DNA from: Candidatus Coatesiibacteriota bacterium
GTDB lineage: Bacteria > RBG-13-66-14 > B26-G2
Length of the DNA stretch: 13,238 nt
NCBI GenBank assembly: GCA_003647715.1
Contig: QMNJ01000029.1
Coordinates: 1-13,238, forward strand
Direction of reading: 5' to 3'
A program made the position numbers and the translations under genes. Positions 1 to 7,583 of the stretch are shown one piece after another (position 1 is the first letter of the stretch; each line of letters begins with the position of its first letter). The notes under the pieces were generated by a model, which was not told where the DNA came from, searched no databases, and was given only the letters and a program-made list of their open reading frames with translations.

Positions 1-92
1 AAATATGATTGTGCATTAATTCATATTTAGATTGAATGATATAAATAATTATGATACCCTACAATAATTTGTTTTTAGGAGGTTGAGAATAG
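1..92 (+). promoter_or_regulatory. AT-rich leader before ybaB with strong Shine-Dalgarno
   Basis: This AT-rich region holds a near-consensus Shine-Dalgarno AGGAGGT at 77-83. Candidate -10 boxes are TATAAA at 40-45 and TATGAT at 50-55. A poor -35 match (TTAATT, 16-21) sits 18 bases before the first. The promoter call is weak because AT-rich DNA gives such matches by chance; the ribosome binding site is secure. Confidence 0.35.
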
Positions 93-443
93 ATGTTTAA
101 TAGTGGGCTCGGAGCCATTCTCAAGCAGGTGAAGTCGCTTCAGGACAACATAGAAAAGGTGAAACAAGAACTTGAAGAGTTAAGGGTCTCAGTTGATGTG
201 GGTGCGGGGATGATTAAGGTTATAGCAAATGGACATGGAAGCATCCTTTCTATAAAAATTGACCCACAATGCATAGATAAAAGAGACACAGGAATGCTCG
301 AATCTATGCTGGTGAGCGCCATCAATGAAGCCAAAAGGAAAGCAGAAAAAAAGGCACAGGAACACCTGAAGAAATTCAGTTCAAAGATTCCTATATCTCA
401 GATTCTGAATGATATAGCAAAATCAGAAGAGGCACCAGAATAG
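93..443 (+). CDS. ybaB: YbaB/EbfC-family nucleoid-associated protein
   Basis: This is a small (116 aa) DNA-binding protein of the YbaB/EbfC family, whose members form dimers that bind DNA and coat the nucleoid. The N-terminal helix (about residues 8-35) is charged and heptad-like. It is followed by the family's small beta-sheet core, with V-x-V-x-A-G-x-G/M-I-K-V-x-A-N-G at about 34-48 and a conserved I-D-P at 56-58, then a long lysine-rich helix (about 70-95). The length is close to the family norm of roughly 100-115. The start is well supported by AGGAGGT at 77-83, ten bases before the ATG. In many bacteria ybaB lies between dnaX and recR. No recR follows here; the next gene encodes a PLP enzyme. 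Family assignment is by recognition of the sequence pattern; a regulatory role here is inference. Confidence 0.9.
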   Translation: MFNSGLGAILKQVKSLQDNIEKVKQELEELRVSVDVGAGMIKVIANGHGSILSIKIDPQCIDKRDTGMLESMLVSAINEAKRKAEKKAQEHLKKFSSKIPISQILNDIAKSEEAPE

Positions 444-453
444 ATTATAAATA

Positions 454-459
454 TATAAT
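454..459 (+). promoter_or_regulatory. candidate -10 box directly before the PLP-enzyme start
   Basis: TATAAT lies in a 22-base gap and ends 6 bases before the ATG at 466. Transcription starting at the usual distance would begin at or next to the start codon. No convincing -35 is seen (it would fall in the 3' end of ybaB), and the gap is nearly all A/T, so a chance match is possible. Confidence 0.3.
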
Positions 460-465
460 TAATTA

Positions 466-1602
466 ATGAATAATAAATTTTCTAATCTCCTCAAGATTGA
501 GTTCCAACAGCATGCATCAAAGTATTTCAATACTGCTTCAGTCGGTTTACCACCTGAAAGTGCACTCAAGAAAATAAAGAAACACATCAGTAACCCCGAG
601 AAGGTCGGGGACATTATTGATGTGATGAATATGCATTTAGAAGCAAGAAAATCTGCCTCGCGAATAATCAACACAACCCCTGAAAACATAGCCCTAACTC
701 CTAATACCTCATGGGGAATAGGCATTGCCCTGCACTCTATAAATCTGAAAAAAGAAGATGAAATTATCATACCAGAAAATTCCTTCCCCTCTCTATACTA
801 CTCAACAATTCCACTCATAGACAGAGGTATAAATGTGAAATTAATCAAATCAAACGAAGGTTATGTATCGCCCGACGACATCAAAAAGAACATAAGCAAG
901 AATACCATGTGCGTCATCATTTCCTGGGTGAACTTCAAAAGCGGAATAATAAATCCTGCTGAGGAAATCGCAAATCTCTGCAAGGAGAAAGACATTATTT
1001 TAATAGTGGATGGGATACAGATTGTGGGAACGAGGGTGGTCAATATTGAAGATACCGGTATTGACTTCCTTGCAGTGGGAGGTCAGAAATGGCTCCTATC
1101 ACCAGCGGGGTGTGGCTTTCTATATATCTCCAATGATTTGAGGAGCAATATAACTCCCCCTTTTACTGGTTGGTTATCCGTGGACAGAGGTGAAAGACCA
1201 TACGACCTGACCAATTACGACTATAAGTTCTATCCTGACGCCAGAGTTTTTGAAGTTGGAACACTGCCCAACGCCCTCTTATCTGGCTTTGCCAGGTCAA
1301 TATCTCTTCTTGAGGAAGTGGAGCTGAAAAACATACACATACATTCATCAGAAATATGCAAGACAATAGCGGAAGAGTTATCAAGTTCGGGATTTAATCT
1401 TATCACACCAGAAAACCACATCGGTAAGACGAGCATAATTTCGTTTGAAATAGATGAAGAAAGAAAGCATATAATGAAGACCGTTATGGGAAAGGGATAC
1501 ACCTTCACCCTGAGAGAGGACTATGTGAGGTTCTCGCCACACTTATACACATCAAAAGAAATGGCTCAAGAGTTAATAAGGGAGATAAGGTCTCTTGTTT
1601 AA
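466..1602 (+). CDS. class-V aminotransferase-fold PLP-dependent enzyme
   Basis: This 378-aa protein belongs to the class-V aminotransferase/cysteine desulfurase superfamily (fold type I PLP enzymes). Visible features are the N-terminal F-N-T-A-S-V-G-L-P-P segment (21-30), the phosphate-binding T-P-N-T-S-W-G (78-84), the ring-contacting aspartate in V-D-G-I-Q (D182, Q185) and the Schiff-base lysine K208 in G-G-Q-K-W-L-L-S-P-A-G. The overall pattern resembles the isopenicillin-N-epimerase-like or selenocysteine-lyase-like branch more than IscS/NifS: I see no mobile-loop cysteine motif typical of sulfur-mobilising desulfurases, so an amino-acid lyase, epimerase or aminotransferase activity is as likely. 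The substrate cannot be assigned. It starts 22 bases after ybaB with no Shine-Dalgarno; a TATAAT box ends 6 bases before the ATG, so it may have its own leaderless transcript. Confidence 0.85.
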   Translation: MNNKFSNLLKIEFQQHASKYFNTASVGLPPESALKKIKKHISNPEKVGDIIDVMNMHLEARKSASRIINTTPENIALTPNTSWGIGIALHSINLKKEDEIIIPENSFPSLYYSTIPLIDRGINVKLIKSNEGYVSPDDIKKNISKNTMCVIISWVNFKSGIINPAEEIANLCKEKDIILIVDGIQIVGTRVVNIEDTGIDFLAVGGQKWLLSPAGCGFLYISNDLRSNITPPFTGWLSVDRGERPYDLTNYDYKFYPDARVFEVGTLPNALLSGFARSISLLEEVELKNIHIHSSEICKTIAEELSSSGFNLITPENHIGKTSIISFEIDEERKHIMKTVMGKGYTFTLREDYVRFSPHLYTSKEMAQELIREIRSLV

Positions 1603-1621
1603 GAGCACTTCATAAACTCTA

Positions 1622-1651
1622 TTCAAATATAAAAATTACATACATTATGCT
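1622..1651 (+). promoter_or_regulatory. candidate promoter before the metallophosphoesterase
   Basis: In the 61-base gap, TTCAAA (1622-1627) and TATGCT (1646-1651) are 18 bases apart. The box ends 12 bases before the ATG at 1664, leaving room for only a very short leader and no visible Shine-Dalgarno. This is a pattern match only and would be the start of the 1664-5147 transcription unit. Confidence 0.3.
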
Positions 1652-1663
1652 ATTATTGTAAAT

Positions 1664-2152
1664 ATGAAGATAGGTATCCTTGCTGATACGCATGACCATA
1701 TAGATAACACACAATATTTTCTTGAAAAATTCTATATGAAGGATGTTCATCTTGTCATATTCGCCGGTGACCTCGTCTCACCTTTTGCTATTTCGCCCTT
1801 TAAGAAGGTTGGAATCCCGGTTAAGGGTGTATTCGGCAACAATGAAGGTGAAAGGGAATTAATCAGGCATAAATTTGAAGAGGTAGGTTTTAAGATAGTT
1901 GAACCACCATTAAATCTGAAGATAGAGGAAGAATTTATCTCCATATTTCACAGGTTACCTCACCCTATACCTGACGATATTGACTCCCATATAATAATCT
2001 TTGCTCACACCCACAGGCGTGAGGTTAAAAGAGAAGGTGGCAGATTGCTCATAAATCCTGGTGAGGTCTGTGGTTGGGTTACTGGCGAGGCGACCGCAGT
2101 TATACTCTCCATCCCAGACGGAGAGATAGAATGGATATTCAAGGTGACATAG
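1664..2152 (+). CDS. YfcE/MJ0936-type metallophosphoesterase
   Basis: A 162-aa single-domain calcineurin-like phosphoesterase of the YfcE/MJ0936 group, a family of small dimetal phosphodiesterases of mostly unknown physiological substrate. Metal-site motifs are visible: D8-x-H10 at the N-terminus, G-D36 in A-G-D-L, the G-N59-N60-E segment and the C-terminal H115-T-H117 in F-A-H-T-H. The usual G-H-T-H is changed to A-H-T-H, and the middle histidine motif (usually H-G-H) appears as F-H96-R. Both are mild departures from the family pattern. The C-terminal N-P-G-E segment (about 131-134) is typical of the family. The ATG has no Shine-Dalgarno. The 3' end overlaps the next gene by 22 bases, implying co-transcription with the sugar transferase. 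Confidence 0.87.
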   Translation: MKIGILADTHDHIDNTQYFLEKFYMKDVHLVIFAGDLVSPFAISPFKKVGIPVKGVFGNNEGERELIRHKFEEVGFKIVEPPLNLKIEEEFISIFHRLPHPIPDDIDSHIIIFAHTHRREVKREGGRLLINPGEVCGWVTGEATAVILSIPDGEIEWIFKVT

Positions 2153-3639
2153 ACACAGAACTCAGAAAGTATTTTAAAAAGCCGGCCTACTTTCCATCAA
2201 GGGAATACCTTTTGCAGATAGTAATCTGGCTCTTTGACTTCATACTGTTTTTTGTTTCAATCTACATAGCATACCGATTGAGATACCATGTTGTTGACAT
2301 CTTCCAATGGTTCGGTTTTTCCACCATACAAATTCCACATTTAGAATTCCCCTATAGAACCGAACTATACATAAGATATTCAATCCTATTCTCTATTATA
2401 ATGAGTTTAACATTCATACATTTTAAACTTTATTTGCCAAGAAAATACACATCCAGAATAGATGATGTATTCAATATTGCAAAATCAGCGGTGGTAGGGA
2501 CAGTTTTAACGCTTGGAATCGTATTCCTTGTGAAGTGGCATGTATTATCGCGATTGGTCATCGTATTGTCAGGTTTCACTACATTTTTTGTTCTCTCTGC
2601 ATGGAGATTATTATTGAAGTCCGTAAATGCACAATTACTAAAGCGGGGAATAGGCACAGATAAGATATTCATCTACGGTGCTGGAGAAGCAGGTCAATTG
2701 CTTCTGTCACAATACAGATTGCTCACTCCTTTTGGAAGTTCAATCGTGGGCTTCCTTGACGACAATCCTAAAAAGGTGGGTAAGATGATTGAGGGTCTCC
2801 CGGTTCTGGCTACCGACAACATAGAGAAGTTATGCAAGAAATACGATGTTAGAACTGTAATACTGGCAATGCCATCTGCACCAAGTAAGAGAAAACTTGA
2901 GATAATCCTCTATTTAAGAAATCATAACATTGACTTCAGGATAATGCCCGATGTCCTTGATATCATCACCCATCGGGTGAGTCCAGAACGAGTGGGTTCA
3001 ATCACACTCTTCCGCCTAATTGACCAACCACTCACTCCACCATGGAGATTGTTGAAACGCATCATAGATATAGTTCTCTCAATTGTCATATTTATGACCC
3101 TCCTACCACTGCTAATTCTTATTGCCATAATAATCAAGTCAACCAGCAGAGGACCAATCATATTCAAACAGGATAGAATTGGTGAGAAGGGAAAATGTTT
3201 CACCATCTATAAATTCAGAACCATGTATGTTGGCTCTGAGAAAAGGCACGAGGATTTACGACCAATAAGTAAATCCGACGGACCCTTGCTGGTCCTGCCC
3301 GACGACCCTCGTCTCACACCCGTTGGTAAATTCTTAAGGCGAATAAGTTTAGATGAACTTCCCCAGCTGGTAAATGTAATAAAAGGTGATATGTCACTTG
3401 TTGGACCCCGCCCATTAATGCCCTCCGAGATAAAAAAATACAAGAACTGGCACTTAAAGAGATTAACAGTCCCACAGGGAATGACCGGTCTCTGGCAGGT
3501 GAGCGGAAGAGCAGCTATTCCATTCGACCAGATGGTGAAGTTGGATATATATTATGTAGAGAATTGGTCACTACTTTTAGACCTGAAGATATTCCTCCTC
3601 ACCATTCCAAGCGTCATTTCCATGAGGGGTGCATACTGA
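2131..3639 (+). CDS. polyprenyl-phosphate sugar-1-phosphate transferase (WbaP/WcaJ-like)
   Basis: This membrane enzyme is predicted to move a sugar-1-phosphate from a nucleotide sugar onto undecaprenyl phosphate, the first step of surface-polysaccharide assembly. The layout is that of large monotopic phosphoglycosyltransferases: four hydrophobic helices (about 28-50, 82-99, 119-135, 141-160), a Rossmann-like cytosolic domain starting I-Y-G-A-G-E-A-G (181-188), a fifth hydrophobic segment (about 312-336) and the C-terminal catalytic domain. That domain shows G-P-I-I-F-K-Q-D-R-I-G (341-351), K-F-R-T-M (361-365), the catalytic Asp-Glu pair D408-E409 in S-L-D-E-L-P-Q and V-G-P-R-P (424-428). I chose the ATG at 2131 (502 aa) because GGAG at 2120-2123 is well placed; an in-frame TTG at 2074 would only add residues inside the preceding gene. 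The sugar is not predictable. Confidence 0.9.
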   Translation: MDIQGDIDTELRKYFKKPAYFPSREYLLQIVIWLFDFILFFVSIYIAYRLRYHVVDIFQWFGFSTIQIPHLEFPYRTELYIRYSILFSIIMSLTFIHFKLYLPRKYTSRIDDVFNIAKSAVVGTVLTLGIVFLVKWHVLSRLVIVLSGFTTFFVLSAWRLLLKSVNAQLLKRGIGTDKIFIYGAGEAGQLLLSQYRLLTPFGSSIVGFLDDNPKKVGKMIEGLPVLATDNIEKLCKKYDVRTVILAMPSAPSKRKLEIILYLRNHNIDFRIMPDVLDIITHRVSPERVGSITLFRLIDQPLTPPWRLLKRIIDIVLSIVIFMTLLPLLILIAIIIKSTSRGPIIFKQDRIGEKGKCFTIYKFRTMYVGSEKRHEDLRPISKSDGPLLVLPDDPRLTPVGKFLRRISLDELPQLVNVIKGDMSLVGPRPLMPSEIKKYKNWHLKRLTVPQGMTGLWQVSGRAAIPFDQMVKLDIYYVENWSLLLDLKIFLLTIPSVISMRGAY

Positions 3640-3641
3640 CA

Positions 3642-5147
3642 ATGAATGTCCTGCTGATTTATCCCGACTACACTACCAGATGGGACCCCGATGAGTCCCC
3701 CTACGGTTATTACTCTGAGGGGCTTGCGTCAATATCCGCAGTATTAAAAAGGGCTGGACATAATGTTTACCTCCTTCACCTCAAGAAATCTCACAATAAA
3801 GAATATTTTGTTGAGGAGATAAGAAAAGTGTCTCCAGATATTGCCGCCTTCACCTGCAGAACCACATTATTCAAAGATGTATGCCAATATGCGAATTGGA
3901 TTAAGGAGGACTTCGGCGAAATCTATACGCTTATCGGTGGTTACCACCCAACGCTTGCACCCAAAGATGTCGCCAGTTCAAAGGGAACTCCCTTTGACTT
4001 CATCTGCATAGGCGAGGGAGAGTTCACACTGCTTGAGCTGGTGGATATGCTTGAAAATAACTCTAACCCTGAAGGGATAAGAAATCTATGGGTGAAAAGA
4101 AATGGCGACTACAAGATAAATCCAGTTAGACCCTTAATATCAAATCTCGACGAACTACCACTGCCTGATATAGACCTCTTTGACTATGCAAATCTATACT
4201 CCCCAAGATTGAACACCGCACCAGTCATTATTAACCGAGGTTGTCCATTTACCTGCACTTATTGCTGTAATCACCAATTCAGAAAGGTCTATCCAAACTC
4301 AAACCACTATGTGAGGATACGTTCTCCAGAGGGTTCAATCAAATATATTGAGAATATCATCAACAAATATCCAAATATAAAGATAATCAACTTTATGGAT
4401 AACATTCTACCTGTCAACAAAGACTGGTTCTTTGAGTTCATTGAGATGTATAAGGAGAGAATTAACCTTCCCTTCATCGCCCGTTATCACGCCGCTCTTC
4501 ACAACAAAGAGGTAGTCAAAGCCCTGAAGGAGGCGGGCTGTTATCAGGTCCACTTCGGTATAGAGAGCGGAAATGACCAAATCAGATATAAGATTCTAAA
4601 GAGACCAATACCAAAGGAGAAGATGATAGAAGCACTCAATGACTGCCATAGAGCGGGGATAACTACATTGACCTACAATATGGTTGGTCTGCCCTACGAA
4701 GATAAGAAGAAGTTCCTTGAAACAGTTAAACTTAATGCTATTCTTGATGCAGGTAGATGCATTCTAAGCATATTCTTCCCATACCCAAACACTACTCTAT
4801 ATGAGATAACTAAGGCTGGGGGGTTTCTAACAAGTAAACCCGACTACATTCATGAAAAATACCTAGACCAGCCACAATTCCCACATCAGCATGTCTTGTT
4901 CTGCCACAGGACATTCCCCTTTATGGTCAGATTATACAGATTGATAAATAGATTACCAAATGTAATATCAAAACACCTTGAGAACACTATAGATAGAATT
5001 TATACAAACACCCACCTTCCACATAATACACTCATAGCAATATCTGATGGAATAAACTGGCTTTATTCGTGGTCAAAACGTCTGCTGGCAAACCTATCTC
5101 CAAACATCTATCAATGGCTCAGAAGGAGAATGGTGTTTTCACGATAG
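3642..5147 (+). CDS. B12-binding-domain radical SAM protein
   Basis: A 501-aa radical SAM enzyme with an N-terminal cobalamin-binding-type domain (about 1-140, starting M-N-V-L-L-I-Y-P, with G-G-Y-H-P-T at 99-104 and G-E-G-E at 124-127). A radical SAM core follows, with the cluster motif C201-x3-C205-x2-C208 in R-G-C-P-F-T-C-T-Y-C. Family members include methyltransferases, ring-forming enzymes and hopanoid or bacteriochlorophyll-modifying enzymes. The C-terminal 120 residues are helical and basic, ending R-R-R-M-V. The start is two bases after the sugar-transferase stop, so translation is probably coupled; AGGGG (3625-3629) is far from the ATG. An upstream in-frame TTG (3564) lies inside the previous gene and is rejected. 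Placement between two phosphoglycosyltransferases suggests it modifies a glycan, lipid carrier or attached lipid; that role is inference. Confidence 0.88.
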   Translation: MNVLLIYPDYTTRWDPDESPYGYYSEGLASISAVLKRAGHNVYLLHLKKSHNKEYFVEEIRKVSPDIAAFTCRTTLFKDVCQYANWIKEDFGEIYTLIGGYHPTLAPKDVASSKGTPFDFICIGEGEFTLLELVDMLENNSNPEGIRNLWVKRNGDYKINPVRPLISNLDELPLPDIDLFDYANLYSPRLNTAPVIINRGCPFTCTYCCNHQFRKVYPNSNHYVRIRSPEGSIKYIENIINKYPNIKIINFMDNILPVNKDWFFEFIEMYKERINLPFIARYHAALHNKEVVKALKEAGCYQVHFGIESGNDQIRYKILKRPIPKEKMIEALNDCHRAGITTLTYNMVGLPYEDKKKFLETVKLNAILDAGRCILSIFFPYPNTTLYEITKAGGFLTSKPDYIHEKYLDQPQFPHQHVLFCHRTFPFMVRLYRLINRLPNVISKHLENTIDRIYTNTHLPHNTLIAISDGINWLYSWSKRLLANLSPNIYQWLRRRMVFSR

Positions 5148-5205
5148 TATTTTATTACACATATATGGTATATTTCTATATGAGCACAATGATTTTAAAG
5201 GATAA

Positions 5206-5211
5206 TATAAT
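5206..5211 (+). promoter_or_regulatory. candidate -10 box in the gap before the PglC-like gene
   Basis: The 86-base AT-rich gap 5148-5233 contains a perfect TATAAT at 5206-5211. The -35 region (about 5183-5188) is not recognisable. A good Shine-Dalgarno GGAGGG (5220-5225) precedes the ATG at 5234 by 8 bases. The gap and fresh ribosome site suggest the second phosphoglycosyltransferase may be expressed separately from the gene before it. Confidence 0.3.
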
Positions 5212-5233
5212 TAAAGTTTGGAGGGATTAAATT

Positions 5234-5860
5234 ATGATTAGAGATGCAATCAAAAGATTGATGGATTTTACATTATCGGCATATGCTATTTTAATGCTCG
5301 CTCCAATAATGTTTGCCATAGGTATTCTGATAAAGTTAGATTCTCCCGGACCTGTATTCTACAAGCAGGTCCGCATCGGAAAGGGTGGAAAGCCATTCAA
5401 AATGTGGAAGTTCAGAACTATGGTAAATAATTCTCATAGTTGCGGTTCAAAAATTACATACAATAATGACTCAAGAATAACCAAAGTGGGGAGCTTTATC
5501 CGAAGCATCAAATTTGACGAACTACCTAACCTCTTTAACATCCTGAAGGGAGATATGAGCATCGTGGGTCCAAGACCAGAGATTCCAGAGTATATAAGGC
5601 GTTATGACAAAAGGATGGAGAAGGTATTCAGTGTAAAGCCCGGACTTACCGGTCCTTCCCAGATAATATTCTTCAATGAAGAGAAGATGATACAGAAGAA
5701 AAACATCAGAAAGATTTATAGAAAAATACAGGAGAGAAAGATTGACCTGGACAGGGAATATGCTGAGCAATACAATCCAATTACTGATATAAAATTAATA
5801 GGCAGAACCATCGTCAGGATATTCCAGCCCCAAGACGACGGAATGCCGGAAAGTATATAA
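5234..5860 (+). CDS. small PglC-type phosphoglycosyltransferase
   Basis: This 208-aa protein is the minimal monotopic form of phosphoglycosyltransferase, as in PglC: one N-terminal re-entrant hydrophobic helix (about 13-35, with a mid-helix proline at 24) and the catalytic domain. Visible motifs are S-P-G-P-V-F-Y-K-Q-V-R-I-G (37-49), K-F-R-T-M (59-63), the catalytic Asp-Glu pair D95-E96 in K-F-D-E-L-P-N and V-G-P-R-P-E (111-116). It would load a sugar phosphate onto a polyprenyl phosphate at the inner membrane face. It shares the catalytic signature with the C-terminal domain of the 2131-3639 product but lacks that protein's four-helix and Rossmann part. Its last 47 bases overlap the end of the convergent BatA-like gene. 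Sugar specificity cannot be read from sequence. Confidence 0.9.
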   Translation: MIRDAIKRLMDFTLSAYAILMLAPIMFAIGILIKLDSPGPVFYKQVRIGKGGKPFKMWKFRTMVNNSHSCGSKITYNNDSRITKVGSFIRSIKFDELPNLFNILKGDMSIVGPRPEIPEYIRRYDKRMEKVFSVKPGLTGPSQIIFFNEEKMIQKKNIRKIYRKIQERKIDLDREYAEQYNPITDIKLIGRTIVRIFQPQDDGMPESI

Positions 5861-7583
5861 TACTATCAATCAATAACAAAACCACAACTGCTATCAGCAA
5901 AGAGGGGCGCAGATTGGTATAATCCTCCGTCAGTCCTTCAAGATATCTATCAAGGTCTTTAACGGTGGTTATATCCACCCCTTCAATTACTTTGTTGATT
6001 TCACCAATTTGCATCCTGTTGAACTCATCCTCGTTGATGTTCACTCCCACCATCCTTCCATCAGGTCTTCTATATAAACCTGGAGCAAGCCCTAGTAAGT
6101 CATAATCCTCAAATGGCGAGAAATAAATTTTCAGGTTGGAAAGATATTCACCCACTTCCAGCTCACTGCCGCCGAGTATGTCATCAAGTATGATAGCAAA
6201 TATCTTGACTATTCCACCACCAGATACAAGATTAGAATATGAACCTGATAAAGGTATGGAACATATATACAATTTCCGGTCGCCCTTCATAATGCGGAAG
6301 AGAACAGGATAACCATCCTCTGAAACCAGAATTGCTACACCTTGCTCGTTTACAGGAGCCAACAGGTCTGTAAATCTAATATCTGAAAGATTGCAGTTCA
6401 CATTCCCTCCCGACCACTTCCAGAATTTCGGGTCTATTCGCCCCCCACCCACATAACTCCTCCTCACCAGGTTGCCAATACCCTCAATCATCCTCTCTGA
6501 GCTTGAAATATCACTGAATAAAACAACTGTATCCATATTATCCTTGTATGAACCACCTTCATCTGCTATTGCCACAGTCAGTTCAGCACTCTTCCTATCA
6601 GATACCTCAACCTGATATACCGACCTAAGGGCATTGAGCGCTGATGTGATAACATTACTTAGATGAATATCTTCAGTTGATATATTAACTTTCAAAGGCG
6701 ACCTTTCTCCATAAAAGGCATAAGAACCGAAGGTGTTTTTTGAGCCAACAAGATGTGCATAACCTGCACCCCCACCGTCAGTAAGCATGATACTTCCCCT
6801 CATTATGTCCTCATCACTAATCTCAATTATGTTTCTCCTATCACCCTCCACAACCTCAAGTTCATATCCCTCCACATTAGAGACACCACCTATTCTTAAA
6901 ATTACACCCGAATTATCCTCACCCATTATGCATCTTCTAATTGTTATATATCCCTCATTCTCGCCCGATGATAGGAAGATTATGTCTGCACTCTCTGCTA
7001 TGTCTCTCATCTCTCCAAGGTTCCCAATATTGTATCCATCAGTGATTAATAAAATCTTCCTATCGCTATCACCGTCCGGTCCTCCATCCAATAACCTTAT
7101 GTCATGTCTTTTAAAACCTATAGATAACCTATCAATCGCCCTCCTAATTACTACCTTATCGCTCGTATAATCGTCAAGACCACCACCACATAATCCCACT
7201 ACCGACACCCTGCTAACCGGGGGCAAAGCATCTACAACCATCCACGCTATATCCTTCGCCTTATCAAATAACATCCCCCTCTCTGTCATAATCCCCATTG
7301 AAGGCGAATTGTCAATTATCAAAAGCAATTCACCTTTCACTCCATCCCCTGCATAAGGACCTGCTATCGCCAGAACTAGCAATGCGATAATCAGAACCCT
7401 CATTATTAACTGCAATATCTCCTTGAGAAGAAACTTCTTCCTGAGATGTTCCTGTGCCTTTTCCACCAAAGTAATATCAGGGAATGGCTCCTCCTTCACC
7501 TTCCTATGCTTTATCAGATGAATTATCACCGGAAGTAATGACAATGGCATCAGAAAAAGGTAGTATGGGTGTAAGAAGCTCAA
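5814..7583 (-). CDS. BatA-like VWA-domain membrane protein
   Basis: A 589-aa protein with the BatA/aerotolerance N-terminal signature: two hydrophobic helices (about 7-25 and 55-76) around a basic loop beginning K-H-R-K-V-K. A von Willebrand A domain follows, with the metal-site D91-x-S93-x-S95 in I-I-D-N-S-P-S-M. A large extracytoplasmic or peripheral region and a C-terminal hydrophobic helix (about 562-580) ending in a short basic tail complete it. Family members assemble with DUF58 and usually MoxR ATPases in envelope-stress or chaperone-like complexes; exact functions are poorly known. The start is TTG at 7583, overlapping the DUF58 stop (TTGA) with AGAGG five bases before it, indicating translational coupling. 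It is the last gene of the leftward unit and overlaps the convergent glycosyltransferase gene by 47 bases. No MoxR gene is visible. Confidence 0.82.
   Translation of the reverse strand: MSFLHPYYLFLMPLSLLPVIIHLIKHRKVKEEPFPDITLVEKAQEHLRKKFLLKEILQLIMRVLIIALLVLAIAGPYAGDGVKGELLLIIDNSPSMGIMTERGMLFDKAKDIAWMVVDALPPVSRVSVVGLCGGGLDDYTSDKVVIRRAIDRLSIGFKRHDIRLLDGGPDGDSDRKILLITDGYNIGNLGEMRDIAESADIIFLSSGENEGYITIRRCIMGEDNSGVILRIGGVSNVEGYELEVVEGDRRNIIEISDEDIMRGSIMLTDGGGAGYAHLVGSKNTFGSYAFYGERSPLKVNISTEDIHLSNVITSALNALRSVYQVEVSDRKSAELTVAIADEGGSYKDNMDTVVLFSDISSSERMIEGIGNLVRRSYVGGGRIDPKFWKWSGGNVNCNLSDIRFTDLLAPVNEQGVAILVSEDGYPVLFRIMKGDRKLYICSIPLSGSYSNLVSGGGIVKIFAIILDDILGGSELEVGEYLSNLKIYFSPFEDYDLLGLAPGLYRRPDGRMVGVNINEDEFNRMQIGEINKVIEGVDITTVKDLDRYLEGLTEDYTNLRPSLLIAVVVLLLIDSIIYFPAFRRLGAGIS

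Noticed and set aside
1..30. Frame-1 codons ending in TAG at 28-30 could be the tail of an upstream + strand gene
   Set aside because: Only nine residues, with no recognisable pattern; cannot be supported.
2074..2130. N-terminal extension of the WbaP-like protein from a TTG at 2074
   Set aside because: It lies wholly inside the metallophosphoesterase gene; the ATG at 2131 has a GGAG site and gives the expected N-terminus.
3564..3641. N-terminal extension of the radical SAM protein from a TTG at 3564
   Set aside because: It lies inside the preceding gene and has no family similarity; M-N-V-L-L-I-Y-P from 3642 is the typical B12-domain start.
5148..5205. AT-rich gap with small inverted repeats such as ATATATGGTATAT, considered as a terminator
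   Set aside because: The stems are only about five A/T pairs, with no G/C core or T tract.
6787..7170. Open frame of 127 codons on the + strand
   Set aside because: It is antisense to the BatA-like gene, is Ser/Pro/Leu/Ile-rich with no motif, and is a shadow of that gene's codon use.
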